Shown: positions 1-9,343, counted from the first letter of the stretch. The stretch: DNA of 48,742 nt from Lachnospiraceae bacterium (GCA_016297945.1 JAEDFR010000008.1:1-48742), one strand, 5' to 3'. Translations and numbers: made by a program. Notes: generated from the sequence alone by a model not told the origin.

Positions 1-2
1 AC

Positions 3-1694
3 ATGGCTCAGTCTGTTATCCAACATTTGGACAGTAAAGAGAAAATGTATCAATTGGTTTGTTCTACCTCCAGAAATGCTTTTATTTACGTGGATTTTTC
101 AAAGAAAAGTCTAAGTGTTTTAGGCAATTGGTCCAGTTTCTTTGATTTTATGATTTCTAATGAAAGTGAACTGATAAAAATCATCGAGGCAGTGGAAGAC
201 GATTATAGAAATGATTTACAAAAGCTTTTGTTTTTTGAAAGAACCCAAAAAGAAAATGCTTCCTTAGAGTGTAAGCTGGAAGGAAAAGATAAGTGGCTGG
301 AATTTGAGTGTACTATTATCTATCAGGATGGAAGTCCGATAGAAAAAGTGATTCGTATCCGTGATATTTCCAAATCCAAAAAGCAGAATGAAGAATTGCA
401 GTATATGGCTTATTATGATACATTGACCGGCTTATTTAACCGCAACTATTTTGTGCGTGTATTAAGTGAGTGGATAAGAAATGCGGAAAGTGACAATGAA
501 TCCATTGCGGTTATGTGTCTGGATTTTGATCATTTCAAGAAGATAAATGATGGTTTAGGTCTGGTAGCAGGTGATGAGCTGGTACAGTCTTTTGGTCTGT
601 TTTTAAAAGACATGCTGGATGACAGAATGATTGCAGCACATTTCAATGATGACACCTTTTATATGGCTATTAAAAATCCGGTTGGTAATCATAGCGTGGA
701 TTATGTTTTTGATCATGTGTTAAAAAGACTGGAAAAGCCTTTTCGTCTGCTTGGCGGACATGAAATATATATAACTTTGTGTGCTGGTGTTGCAGAGTAT
801 CCCGAAACGGCAACAAATAGTCTGGAACTAATAAATTGTGCGGAAGTTGTTATGTTTCGTGCCAAAGAACTCGGAACAAACCAATTAAAATATTTTGAGG
901 CTCCGATTTATAAAGATTTTCTTGAAAATGTTAATTTAGAAAACAGACTTAAAGAAGCAATTTCCATGAATCGATTTGTTCTATATTATCAGCCTCAATA
1001 TGATTCGAAATCCGGTGACTTACGCGGTGTAGAAGCGTTAATTCGTTGGAAGGATGAAAACGGAAAGATGATTAGTCCGGGGTGTTTTATTCCATTGGCG
1101 GAAAAAAGTGGATTGATTGTTCCGATTGGAAGCTGGGTTTTGGAAGAAGGTATCAAAAAATATGCTGAATGGCGAAAAAAGTATGATTGTAATATGGTTT
1201 TGTCCTTAAATATTTCCGCGCTGCAGTACAAACGTCCTGATTTTGTAAATAATTTATTTGATTTATTGGAAAAGTATCAGGTTAATCCTAAAGGTATTGA
1301 GCTAGAGATTACAGAAAGTGTTTTGATTGATGACTTTGAACAGGTCGTTGAAAAACTTCATGTAATTAAGGATTATGGAATTAAAATTTCATTAGATGAT
1401 TTTGGGACCGGTTTTTCCTCTCTTTCTTATTTAAAGGGCTTGCCGATTGATACTTTAAAAATTGATAAATCCTTTATTGATACAGTTATTGATGATGAAA
1501 GTACACAGGTCATTGCAGAATCAATTGTTTCCATGGTAAAAAAGCTTGGTTATGAGACTGTTGCCGAAGGTGTGGAAACCAAAGAACAATTTGAATATTT
1601 GAAAAAAATTGAATGTGATAATATTCAGGGATTTCTTTTGGGTAAGCCTATGCCGGAAGAAGAGCTTGTTAGCTTGATGGAGCATAATGGATAG
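3..1694 (+). CDS. GGDEF/EAL c-di-GMP phosphodiesterase-type protein (possibly 5' partial)
   Basis: Cyclic-di-GMP signalling protein of 563 visible residues. A poorly conserved N-terminal sensor-like region (about 1-125, PAS-like by position) is followed by a GGDEF domain (about 135-300, starting YYDTLTGLFNR) and an EAL domain (about 310-563). The GGDEF signature is degenerate (AGDEL, 189-193), so cyclase activity is unlikely. The EAL domain keeps EAL (344-346), NIS (403-405), Glu in ITES, DDFGTG (465-470), KIDKSFI (486-492) and EGVET (522-526), so it should hydrolyse c-di-GMP to pGpG. The first ATG lies two bases inside the window with no visible ribosome binding site, so the true start may be upstream. 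It is followed 22 bp later by an ATPase gene. Domain call is secure; activity is inferred. Confidence 0.9.
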   Translation: MAQSVIQHLDSKEKMYQLVCSTSRNAFIYVDFSKKSLSVLGNWSSFFDFMISNESELIKIIEAVEDDYRNDLQKLLFFERTQKENASLECKLEGKDKWLEFECTIIYQDGSPIEKVIRIRDISKSKKQNEELQYMAYYDTLTGLFNRNYFVRVLSEWIRNAESDNESIAVMCLDFDHFKKINDGLGLVAGDELVQSFGLFLKDMLDDRMIAAHFNDDTFYMAIKNPVGNHSVDYVFDHVLKRLEKPFRLLGGHEIYITLCAGVAEYPETATNSLELINCAEVVMFRAKELGTNQLKYFEAPIYKDFLENVNLENRLKEAISMNRFVLYYQPQYDSKSGDLRGVEALIRWKDENGKMISPGCFIPLAEKSGLIVPIGSWVLEEGIKKYAEWRKKYDCNMVLSLNISALQYKRPDFVNNLFDLLEKYQVNPKGIELEITESVLIDDFEQVVEKLHVIKDYGIKISLDDFGTGFSSLSYLKGLPIDTLKIDKSFIDTVIDDESTQVIAESIVSMVKKLGYETVAEGVETKEQFEYLKKIECDNIQGFLLGKPMPEEELVSLMEHNG

Positions 1695-1716
1695 TACAGA
1701 CGAATAAGGGGTATTT

Positions 1717-3021
1717 ATGTTAGTTGGTCGTAATCGGGAATATACATACTTTGAAGACTATATGAACCGTGATGGCAGTCAGATGGTGGTATTTTATGGG
1801 CAGAAATTCATGGGTAAAACATCATTTTTGCTGGATTTTTGCAAAGACTTGACGTATTCTTATTTTCTTGTGAAACCGATTGTTAAAGAATGGATGCTGG
1901 AAGGGTTTATACAGGAAATTGATAAGCTTAAGAACAAGTCTTCAGAGACGAAAAAGGTTTTGATCGTTGATGAGTTTCAGGGATTTGCAAAATGTGAAGA
2001 GTTTATGCCGCTCTTATTACAATTGTTGAAAGATGAAAAGATTTTAATTGTTTTAGTATCATCAGAAGTCAACTGGGTAGAAACATCCATGGTTAAGTCC
2101 TTTGGGCGTAGTGTTGCATCTATTAGTGGATTTTATAAAATAAAACCTTTGTCATTTCAGAGTGTTTGTCAGATTTATCATAACTATAACCGTGCAAATC
2201 TATTTATTATGTATGCCATTTTGGGTGGTGTTCCGGGGTTATGGAATTACTTTGAACCGGAATTATCCGTGGAAGAAAATATAATTCAAAAAATTCTTTC
2301 ATCGAAATCCTATCTTCGTCAGGTTGGTTATTCTTATTGTATGACCGGTTTGCGTGAAAGTGGTGTATATGATACGATTTTACTGTGTATGGCAAATGGC
2401 AATACAAAGTTGAATGATTTATATCGTATTACCGGTTTTTCCCGTGCCAAGATCAGTGTTTATTTAAAGACCTTAATGGAGCAGGAACAAATTAATAAGA
2501 TTTATTCTATTGACTGTGTTGGTCATGATAATAGCCAGAAGGGAATTTATGATATTTCCTGTCATTTTACTGCATTTTGGTTTAAATTCGTTTATTACAA
2601 TGAAGATTATTTGTTGCAGATGGATGAAAAGTCTTTTTATGATAAAATCATTAAAGAGGAATTGTTGGCATATTGTGGCAAATATTTAAAAGAGATTGTT
2701 AAAGAATATTTTTATCTGCAGGGAGTAATAGATCCGGCGGATAAAACATCTTCCGATTGTTTTCTGGGGAAAAAGAATCAGATTCCGTTAGTATGGAAAA
2801 AACATGCTGTTTATCATGTTGTATTATGTGATGAGTTAAAAATGATGATGACATATGAGGATTACGAACGTCTGATTCAGGCTGCCGATGAGGCAAAGAT
2901 GAGAGAGAAAGAATATTATATCGTGTCTTTTCGAGATTTTGATGAAAAGCTTACATTAGAGGCACGTATGAAAAAGAATATACACTTACTTTCTTTTGCA
3001 GATATTTTGGAGCAGTTTTAA
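1717..3021 (+). CDS. Archaeal-type AAA ATPase with DUF234-like C-terminus
   Basis: A 434-residue P-loop ATPase of the archaeal ATPase/DUF234 type found scattered in bacteria. It opens with the family-typical VGRNRE motif, has a Walker A (GQKFMGKT, 28-35) and a Walker B (VLIVDE, 81-86), and a helical winged-helix-like middle (ITGFSRAKISVYL). The C-terminal third (about 290-434) resembles the DUF234 nuclease-like region. Its molecular role is unknown. It starts at an ATG after AAGGGG, 22 bp downstream of the GGDEF/EAL gene and 14 bp upstream of topB, so the three may be cotranscribed. A link with topoisomerase III is inferred only from position. Confidence 0.8.
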   Translation: MLVGRNREYTYFEDYMNRDGSQMVVFYGQKFMGKTSFLLDFCKDLTYSYFLVKPIVKEWMLEGFIQEIDKLKNKSSETKKVLIVDEFQGFAKCEEFMPLLLQLLKDEKILIVLVSSEVNWVETSMVKSFGRSVASISGFYKIKPLSFQSVCQIYHNYNRANLFIMYAILGGVPGLWNYFEPELSVEENIIQKILSSKSYLRQVGYSYCMTGLRESGVYDTILLCMANGNTKLNDLYRITGFSRAKISVYLKTLMEQEQINKIYSIDCVGHDNSQKGIYDISCHFTAFWFKFVYYNEDYLLQMDEKSFYDKIIKEELLAYCGKYLKEIVKEYFYLQGVIDPADKTSSDCFLGKKNQIPLVWKKHAVYHVVLCDELKMMMTYEDYERLIQAADEAKMREKEYYIVSFRDFDEKLTLEARMKKNIHLLSFADILEQF

Positions 3022-3035
3022 AGAAAGGAAGTTTT

Positions 3036-5126
3036 ATGGGTAAAAATCTATTTATTGCGGAAAAGCCCAGTGTTGCAAAGGAATTTGCAAAAGCATTGAA
3101 AGAACCAATGCGTTCTACGAACGGCTATATGGAATCGGAGCATTGTATTGTAACATGGTGTGTCGGACATCTGGTTACCATGAGCTATCCGGATGCTTAT
3201 GATGAGAGTTTGAAGCGGTGGACCATGGGAACACTGCCTTTTTTTCCACCGAATGATCAGTTTAAATATCAAGTGATTGATAATGTCAAGGCTCAGTTTT
3301 CCATAGTCAGCGGCTTATTAAACAGAGAAGATGTCTCCTGTATCTATGTTTGTACCGACTCCGGACGTGAAGGAGAATATATTTATCGTTTGGTTGAACA
3401 GGAAGCACATGTACAGGGAAAAACGAGAAAAAGAGTTTGGATTGATTCGCAGACGGAAGAAGAAATATTAAGAGGAATCCGGGAAGCAAAAGATCTTTCG
3501 GAATATGATCATTTAAGTGATTCTGCATATCTGCGTGCAAAAGAAGATTATTTGATGGGAATCAATTTTTCTCGTTTATTAACATTAAAATATGGGGATT
3601 TTGTAAAACATGCGTTAGCAATGGATAAAAATGCCGTGATTTCGGTCGGAAGAGTTATGACCTGTGTGCTTGGCATGGTTGTTGACAGAGAACGCGAAAT
3701 CAGACATTTTGATAAGACACCGTTTTATCGTGTCGTAGCCTCCTTAAAGCTTTCTGATAAGGAATTTGAAGGAGAGTGGAAGGCGGTTGAGGGTTCTGAT
3801 TACTTCAATTCTCCACTTTTGTACAAGGAAAATGGGTTTAAAAAAGAAGAAAATGCCCGTGAGTTGATTGCAAAATGCTGTCCCTTTAATACGATGACCG
3901 TAAAGCGGATTGAAAAGAAAAAAGAAAAGAAAAATCCGCCTTTATTATACAATTTGGCTGAATTGCAGAATGATTGTTCACGTTTATTTAAAATCAGTCC
4001 GGATGAAACCTTAAGAATTGCGCAGGAATTATATGAAAAGAAATTAACGACATATCCTCGTACGGATGCGAGGGTTTTATCTACTGCCGTAGCCAAGGAA
4101 ATCTACAAAAATATCAAAGGACTTACTAATTATGCACCTATGGCAGAGAAGGCTCTTTATGTACTGGATAAGAAGTCTTATGTGAATATTGCCAAGACAA
4201 AATATGTCAATGATAAGATGATTACCGATCACTATGCCATTATCCCGACAGGACAGGGATTGAATGCGCTATCCGGTCTTCATCCGACATCAGCAAAGGT
4301 ATATGAGTTGATTTGTGGCAGATTCTTAAGTATCTTTTATCCACCGGCTGAATATGAGAAGATTTCTTTGACCATGCAATGTCTCAATGAATCCTTCTTT
4401 GCCAATTTCAAAGTACAGGTATCCAAAGGTTATCTTGCAGTAACGGAGTATTCGTTTTTCAAGAAAAAAGATTTTTCATCTGAAAAAAACGGACAGGATG
4501 GAAGTGCGATATCCGATAAGGGTGATGATGCGGATTCAAAAGAAAACAAAGAAACAAAAATTGATCCGGAATTTTTTGCGCTGATATCGGGTGTAAAAAA
4601 GGGCGATGAAATTCCGGTGGCAAAATTTGAAATTAAGGAAGGTGAAACGTCGCCTCCTAAGCGTTATAATTCCGGTTCGTTGATTTTGGCAATGGAAAAT
4701 GCCGGTCAGCTGATTGAAGAAGAAGAACTTCGTGAACTGATAAAAGGAAGCGGAATTGGTACATCAGCTACCAGAGCAGAGATATTAAAAAAGCTGGTTG
4801 CCATAGATTATTTAAATCTGAATAAAAAGACACAGATTATTACGCCGACCTGTATGGGGGAACTGATTTATGAAGTGGTAAAATGTTCCATTAAATCCAT
4901 GTTAGAACCTACTTTGACTGCCAGTTGGGAAAAGGGGCTTACGCAGGTTGCAAATGGTGAAATTTCTTCCGAAGAGTATATGGATAAACTGAAAGGCTTT
5001 ATTAACCGGCGGACGGATTATGTGAAAAAATATGATAACAGGGCGTATCTAAATCAATGTACGCCTTATGTAAAAAGCTTTTATGCAACATCTAAAAAAG
5101 GCGTAAAGGCGAAAGCCCAAAAATGA
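3036..5126 (+). CDS. topB: DNA topoisomerase III (type IA), variant TOPRIM
   Basis: Type IA topoisomerase that cuts one DNA strand through a tyrosine and unlinks single-stranded or hemicatenated DNA. The 696-residue protein begins with a TOPRIM domain (NLFIAEKPSVAKEF, 4-17) and carries the catalytic tyrosine in TTYPRTDAR (Tyr340). The TOPRIM acidic motif reads D108-S-G110-R-E112 where most family members have DxDRE, so the second metal-binding aspartate is replaced by glycine. There is a charged low-complexity insertion around residues 485-510, and no C-terminal zinc fingers are present. The start has a GAAAGGAAG ribosome site. The class is clear; whether it is the only TopB of the cell cannot be seen here. 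Confidence 0.9.
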   Translation: MGKNLFIAEKPSVAKEFAKALKEPMRSTNGYMESEHCIVTWCVGHLVTMSYPDAYDESLKRWTMGTLPFFPPNDQFKYQVIDNVKAQFSIVSGLLNREDVSCIYVCTDSGREGEYIYRLVEQEAHVQGKTRKRVWIDSQTEEEILRGIREAKDLSEYDHLSDSAYLRAKEDYLMGINFSRLLTLKYGDFVKHALAMDKNAVISVGRVMTCVLGMVVDREREIRHFDKTPFYRVVASLKLSDKEFEGEWKAVEGSDYFNSPLLYKENGFKKEENARELIAKCCPFNTMTVKRIEKKKEKKNPPLLYNLAELQNDCSRLFKISPDETLRIAQELYEKKLTTYPRTDARVLSTAVAKEIYKNIKGLTNYAPMAEKALYVLDKKSYVNIAKTKYVNDKMITDHYAIIPTGQGLNALSGLHPTSAKVYELICGRFLSIFYPPAEYEKISLTMQCLNESFFANFKVQVSKGYLAVTEYSFFKKKDFSSEKNGQDGSAISDKGDDADSKENKETKIDPEFFALISGVKKGDEIPVAKFEIKEGETSPPKRYNSGSLILAMENAGQLIEEEELRELIKGSGIGTSATRAEILKKLVAIDYLNLNKKTQIITPTCMGELIYEVVKCSIKSMLEPTLTASWEKGLTQVANGEISSEEYMDKLKGFINRRTDYVKKYDNRAYLNQCTPYVKSFYATSKKGVKAKAQK

Positions 5127-5299
5127 AAATTTAAAAATGAAATATAAAGGTACCAAAATGATAAAAAATGAAAGCAGAAAAATTTATCATAATGGTAAGT
5201 ACTCGATTAGGATGTTTTTGCAAGTTCCGGGATTGTAGAAGCAAAAGGCACTAAAATCTGTAGATATCATATTATTAAAAAGAGAAGGAGATTAGGGTT

Positions 5300-5968
5300 A
5301 TGTTGGAAATGTTTAGTATCAAAAAATACTTTGACCTCAGTAAAACACTGGCTGCACCTTTGTTTGATGGGGTTGACTATCCGTGGGAAGTACTTCCGCG
5401 CTTAGAATCGTTTATTCAGGTGTTAGGACCGATGTTGCCGTCTGATGAATTTGAACAGGTATCGGAAAATGTCTGGATTGCCAGGTCGGCTAAGGTTGCA
5501 CCGAGTGCAAGTATTACAGGCCCCTGTATCATTGATTCGAATGCAGAAATCAGACATTGTGCTTTTATCAGAGGAAATGTAATTGTAGGGAAAGGAACTG
5601 TCGTTGGTAATTCCTGTGAAGTTAAAAACAGTCTGCTTTTTGATGAAGTAGAAGCTCCTCATTTTAATTATGTAGGAGACAGTATTTTGGGTTATAAATC
5701 TCATCTTGGTGCTGGTGCTATTACCTCAAATATCAAAAATGATAAACGCAATGTTGAGATTCATTTTCCTTTAGGTTCTTTGGAAACCGAAATGAGAAAA
5801 TTGGGCGCCATTATCGGTGATGGTGTACAGGTTGGATGCAATTGTGTGTTGAATCCCGGTACAGTTATTGGTAAAAACACCAGAATTTATCCTTTAAATT
5901 CTCTTCGCGGTTGGATTGATGAAAATTCTGTATATAAAAACGAAAGTAAGATTACACAGTTGATTTAA
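5300..5968 (+). CDS. Left-handed beta-helix (hexapeptide repeat) protein, GlmU C-terminal-like
   Basis: A 222-residue protein dominated by hexapeptide repeats (for example IDSNAEIRHCAFIRGNVIVGK and the later AIIGDGVQVGCN) that form a left-handed beta-helix, the fold of sugar N-acyltransferases. It resembles the acetyltransferase half of GlmU but has no N-terminal nucleotidyltransferase, so the common database name 'UDP-GlcNAc pyrophosphorylase' would be misleading. About 60 N-terminal residues precede the helix. It starts at ATG after AGAAGGAG. It stands alone between topB and the transporter; its acyl acceptor is unknown. Confidence 0.75.
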   Translation: MLEMFSIKKYFDLSKTLAAPLFDGVDYPWEVLPRLESFIQVLGPMLPSDEFEQVSENVWIARSAKVAPSASITGPCIIDSNAEIRHCAFIRGNVIVGKGTVVGNSCEVKNSLLFDEVEAPHFNYVGDSILGYKSHLGAGAITSNIKNDKRNVEIHFPLGSLETEMRKLGAIIGDGVQVGCNCVLNPGTVIGKNTRIYPLNSLRGWIDENSVYKNESKITQLI

Positions 5969-6001
5969 TGCCTCGGATTTTATGAAATGGGCTATCTGTT
6001 T

Positions 6002-6087
6002 TTGACGTTTTTAAGTGTTAAACTATGTATATCATGATTTTTCGCCCCTAAAAAACTATTGACGATGAACGTTAAGTGTTGTATATT
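6002..6087 (+). promoter_or_regulatory. Promoter with a duplicated TTGACG/TTAAGTGTT motif upstream of the ABC binding-protein gene
   Basis: TTGACG at 6059-6064, a 17-bp spacer and TATATT at 6082-6087 form a good sigma-A promoter 60 bp before the binding-protein start. A second TTGACG (6002-6007) also lies before a TATGTA, and each is followed by the 9-mer TTAAGTGTT (6011-6019 and 6072-6080). This may be a duplicated promoter or a repeated operator. Confidence 0.55.
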
Positions 6088-6146
6088 TTTTTCGACATGT
6101 GGTTTTGTCAGACAAGTTTTAACAAAGTAAAAATGGAGGAAAAGTT

Positions 6147-7202
6147 ATGAAAAAATTAACAGCAATGCTTTTAGCAGGTGTTATGGCTGCTTCATTACTG
6201 GTTGGTTGTGGTTCTACAGAGACAACTACTACAGAAACTACAGAAACTACAGAGACAACAGAAGCGACTGAAACAGAAGAAACTGCAGAAGTAGAAGAGA
6301 CAACAGAAGCAACAGAAGGTACTACATATACCGTTGGTATTTGCCAGTTGGTTCAGCATCCTGCTTTAGATGCAGCTACACAGGGATTTAAAGATGCATT
6401 AACAGAAGAATTCGGTGATGCAGTTGTATTTGATGAACAGAATGCACAGGGTGATTCAAATACCTGTTCAACTATCATCAACAGTTTTGTATCAAACAAT
6501 GTTAATTTGATTTTAGCAAATGCAACTCCTGCATTACAGGCAGCTCAGGCCGGTACAGATACAATTCCTGTACTTGGTACTTCTGTAACTGATTATGCAA
6601 CCGGTCTTGATTTATCAGATTTTAACGGAACAGTTGGCGGAAATATTTCCGGTACTTCAGATTTAGCACCCTTAGATGGTCAGGCTGATATGTTACATGA
6701 GCTTTGCCCGGATGCTAAAAACGTTGGATTATTATACTGCTCTGCAGAAGCTAATTCACAGTACCAGGTTGATACAATCAAAGGCTATCTGGAAGGAATG
6801 GGATATACATGTACATATTATGCATTCTCAGATTCAAATGATTTAGCAACTGTTGTTACAACAGCAGCAAACGAATCAGATGTAATTTATGTTCCTACAG
6901 ATAATACTGTTGCATCAAATACAGAAATCATCCAGAATATCTGCCTTCCTGCAGGTGTTCCCGTTGTTGCAGGCGAAGAAGGAATTTGTGCCGGATGCGG
7001 TATTGCAACATTATCCATTGATTACTATGATTTAGGATATGCAACAGGTAAGATGGGTATCAAAGTATTACAGGGTGAAGATATCGGAACCATGCCGATC
7101 GAATATGCTCCTAAGTTCACAAAAGAATACAATGTATCTAACTGTGAAGAGTTAGGAATTACTGTTCCTTCTGATTACGTTGCAATTGAAACAGAAGAGT
7201 AA
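6147..7202 (+). CDS. ABC transporter substrate-binding lipoprotein (TrpX-like)
   Basis: Extracellular solute-binding lipoprotein of 351 residues in the ABC_sub_bind (TrpX-like) family. The signal peptide ends in a lipobox LVGC with lipidated Cys21. It is followed by a roughly 35-residue Thr/Glu linker encoded by near-repetitive ACA/ACT-GAA codons, which should hold the binding domain away from the membrane. The periplasmic-type domain begins near TYTVGICQLVQHP. Substrate is unknown: relatives import tryptophan or tyrosine, but no trp T-box leader is visible. The permease and ATPase follow, separated by a terminator and a new promoter. Confidence 0.88.
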   Translation: MKKLTAMLLAGVMAASLLVGCGSTETTTTETTETTETTEATETEETAEVEETTEATEGTTYTVGICQLVQHPALDAATQGFKDALTEEFGDAVVFDEQNAQGDSNTCSTIINSFVSNNVNLILANATPALQAAQAGTDTIPVLGTSVTDYATGLDLSDFNGTVGGNISGTSDLAPLDGQADMLHELCPDAKNVGLLYCSAEANSQYQVDTIKGYLEGMGYTCTYYAFSDSNDLATVVTTAANESDVIYVPTDNTVASNTEIIQNICLPAGVPVVAGEEGICAGCGIATLSIDYYDLGYATGKMGIKVLQGEDIGTMPIEYAPKFTKEYNVSNCEELGITVPSDYVAIETEE

Positions 7203-7244
7203 TTTTATCAAACTGCATTGCAATTAAATAGGATCATTAAGTAT

Positions 7245-7275
7245 AAAAGGGCATTCGAACAGAATGTCCTTTTTT
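7245..7275 (+). terminator. Intrinsic terminator after the binding-protein gene
   Basis: A 12-bp stem (7245-7256 with 7262-7273, one G-T wobble), a 5-nt loop and a T-run form a classical rho-independent terminator between the binding protein and its permease. Confidence 0.85.
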
Positions 7276-7332
7276 ATGCAACTTTATCTTATGCCAAAAT
7301 AAAACTGTGAAATAAAACAGTTAAAATATTGT

Positions 7333-7360
7333 TTTACAAATATTAAAAACATGTTATGAT
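7333..7360 (+). promoter_or_regulatory. Promoter of the permease-ATPase genes
   Basis: TTTACA (7333-7338), a 16-bp spacer and TATGAT (7355-7360) lie 38 bp before the permease start and after the terminator, so the membrane components can be transcribed separately. Confidence 0.5.
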
Positions 7361-7398
7361 AGTAAAGGTTGACTTTGAAGAGAAAATAGGAGGTTGCG

Positions 7399-8334
7399 AT
7401 GAATATTTTGAATTTATTCGCGGCAATGCCGGGTGCGGTTGCCCAGGGATTGATTTGGGGTATCACTTCAATCGGAATTTATATTACATTTCGTATTTTG
7501 GACATTGCCGACTTATCGGTTGACGGTTCACTTTGTACGGGCGGTGCCGTATGTATCATGATGATGTTATCCGGACAGAATGTCTTTGTTTCTTTGCTGG
7601 TTGCTACCCTTGCCGGTATGGCTGCCGGATTAGCAACGGGTATTTTTCATACCTTTATGGGAATTCCTGCAATTCTTGCCGGTATTCTGACACAGCTTGG
7701 CTTATATTCTGTGAACCTAAAAATCATGGGTAAATCCAATCAGGCAATCAATGTTGATAAATATGATTTATTGGTTTCCCTTCGTTACATAAAAAATGTT
7801 GCATTTTATAAAAATACGATTTTTGTTGTTGCAATCATCATAGTTTTATTAATCGCGGCTTTATATTGGTTTTTTGGAACAGAGCTTGGTTGTGCATTAA
7901 GAGCAACAGGATGTAATTCCAATATGTCAAGAGCGCAGGGTATTAATACCAATATGTCAAAAGTGCTTGGCCTTGTGATTTCCAATGGGCTGGTTGCCTT
8001 ATCCGGTGGATTGTTGTCGCAGTACCAAGGTTTTGCGGATATCAATATGGGACGTGGTGCAATTGTAATCGGTTTGGCTGCCGTTATTATCGGAGAGGCT
8101 ATTTTTGGTAAGATATTCCGGAATTTTGCTTTGAAGTTATTAGGCGTAGCTTTTGGTTCTATTTTATATTATATCGTTCTTCAGGTTGTCATCTGGATGG
8201 GTATTGATACCGACTTGTTAAAACTGCTTTCTGCATTGGTTGTTGCTGTATTTTTGGCAATCCCTTATTGGAAAGGAAAGTATTTTACAAAACCCACCAT
8301 CAAGAAAGGAGAAAATCAGAATGCTGGAAATTAG
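7399..8334 (+). CDS. ABC transporter permease (TrpY-like, BPD_transp_2 family)
   Basis: Integral membrane permease of 311 residues with about eight hydrophobic segments, belonging to the branched-chain/TrpY-like permease group. It carries the family pattern ALRATGCNSNMSRAQGIN, the cytoplasmic coupling region for the ATPase. The start is preceded by AATAGGAGG. Its 3' end overlaps the ATPase gene by 14 bp, which indicates translational coupling. With the upstream lipoprotein and downstream ATPase it forms a complete importer; substrate is not known. Confidence 0.88.
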   Translation: MNILNLFAAMPGAVAQGLIWGITSIGIYITFRILDIADLSVDGSLCTGGAVCIMMMLSGQNVFVSLLVATLAGMAAGLATGIFHTFMGIPAILAGILTQLGLYSVNLKIMGKSNQAINVDKYDLLVSLRYIKNVAFYKNTIFVVAIIIVLLIAALYWFFGTELGCALRATGCNSNMSRAQGINTNMSKVLGLVISNGLVALSGGLLSQYQGFADINMGRGAIVIGLAAVIIGEAIFGKIFRNFALKLLGVAFGSILYYIVLQVVIWMGIDTDLLKLLSALVVAVFLAIPYWKGKYFTKPTIKKGENQNAGN

Positions 8335-9118
8335 AAATGTTACAAAAGTATTTAATCCCGGTACCGTAAATGAAAAAATTGCGTTAAATGATTTTTCCCT
8401 TACTCTTGAAGAAGGTGATTTCGTAACAGTTATCGGAGGAAACGGCGCAGGCAAATCAACCATGATGAATGCCATTGCCGGTGTCTGGCCTGTTGATGCC
8501 GGACAGATTTTAATCGATGGTGTGGATGTGACTAAGTTATCGGAACATAAAAGAGCAAAATATCTTGGCCGTGTTTTTCAGGATCCAATGACAGGGACTG
8601 CCGCAACCATGGGAATTGATGAAAATCTGGCACTTGCAAAACGTCGTGGGAAATTCAGAAGTTTAAAGGGCGGCACTTCTAAAAAAGAACGTGAAGAATA
8701 CAAAGAGTTATTAAAGATATTAGGTCTTGGTTTGGAAGATCGTCTGACATCCAAAGTCGGACTTTTATCGGGTGGACAGAGACAGGCGTTAACGCTTCTT
8801 ATGGCTACCTTGGTCAAACCTAAATTGTTACTTTTAGATGAACATACAGCAGCTCTTGATCCGAAAACAGCTGCAAAAGTATTGGAAACAACAGAAGTCA
8901 TTGTAAACAGGGATTATCTTACTACTTTGATGATTACCCACAACATGAAAGATGCTATTGCCCATGGCAATCGTCTGATTATGATGCATGAAGGACGTGT
9001 TATCTATGATGTTCGTGGTGAAGAAAAGAAAAATCTTCATGTATCTGACCTGCTTAAGAAATTCGAAGAGGTCAGTGGCGGAGAATTCGCAAACGACCGT
9101 ATGATGCTGACAAACTAA
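8321..9118 (+). CDS. ABC transporter ATP-binding protein (TrpZ-like)
   Basis: A 265-residue ATPase that powers the upstream permease. It has a Walker A (GGNGAGKST, 39-47), an LSGGQ signature, and a Walker B followed by DEHTAALD, where His replaces the usual Pro after DE. The ATG at 8321 is chosen because AAGAAAGGAG precedes it; a longer in-frame reading from 8240 would run deep into the permease gene. A strong terminator follows, ending the unit. Confidence 0.92.
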   Translation: MLEIRNVTKVFNPGTVNEKIALNDFSLTLEEGDFVTVIGGNGAGKSTMMNAIAGVWPVDAGQILIDGVDVTKLSEHKRAKYLGRVFQDPMTGTAATMGIDENLALAKRRGKFRSLKGGTSKKEREEYKELLKILGLGLEDRLTSKVGLLSGGQRQALTLLMATLVKPKLLLLDEHTAALDPKTAAKVLETTEVIVNRDYLTTLMITHNMKDAIAHGNRLIMMHEGRVIYDVRGEEKKNLHVSDLLKKFEEVSGGEFANDRMMLTN

Positions 9119-9178
9119 TTAGCTTATATCCCAAATGCATTATATAGAAATATTGTTATTATATGTATTGCAATAAAA

Positions 9179-9215
9179 ACATGTGCCACAAGAACTATGT
9201 GGCGCATGTTTTTTT
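9179..9215 (+). terminator. Intrinsic terminator of the ABC transporter unit
   Basis: A 12-bp stem, ACATGTGCCACA (9179-9190) with TGTGGCGCATGT (9198-9209, one wobble), 7-nt loop and a run of Ts. Confidence 0.9.
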
Positions 9216-9343
9216 GCATCTTTTATATATAATGACTAGATTTTTTTTAGGAAATGTGAGAAAATATTCGGAGAATGTGACAAGCAATCAGATATGGTCG
9301 CTTGGTCAATATATTATTCTACATAATTGAAAGGAGATTTCAC

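Noticed and set aside
5137..5238. A 33-codon frame between topB and the beta-helix gene
   Set aside because: No ribosome binding site, Lys-rich AT-biased composition and no recognisable features.
9219..9343. Promoter for the NifU-like/GGGtGRT unit
   Set aside because: Several AT-rich hexamers exist but none combine with acceptable 16-18 bp spacing, so I do not assign one.
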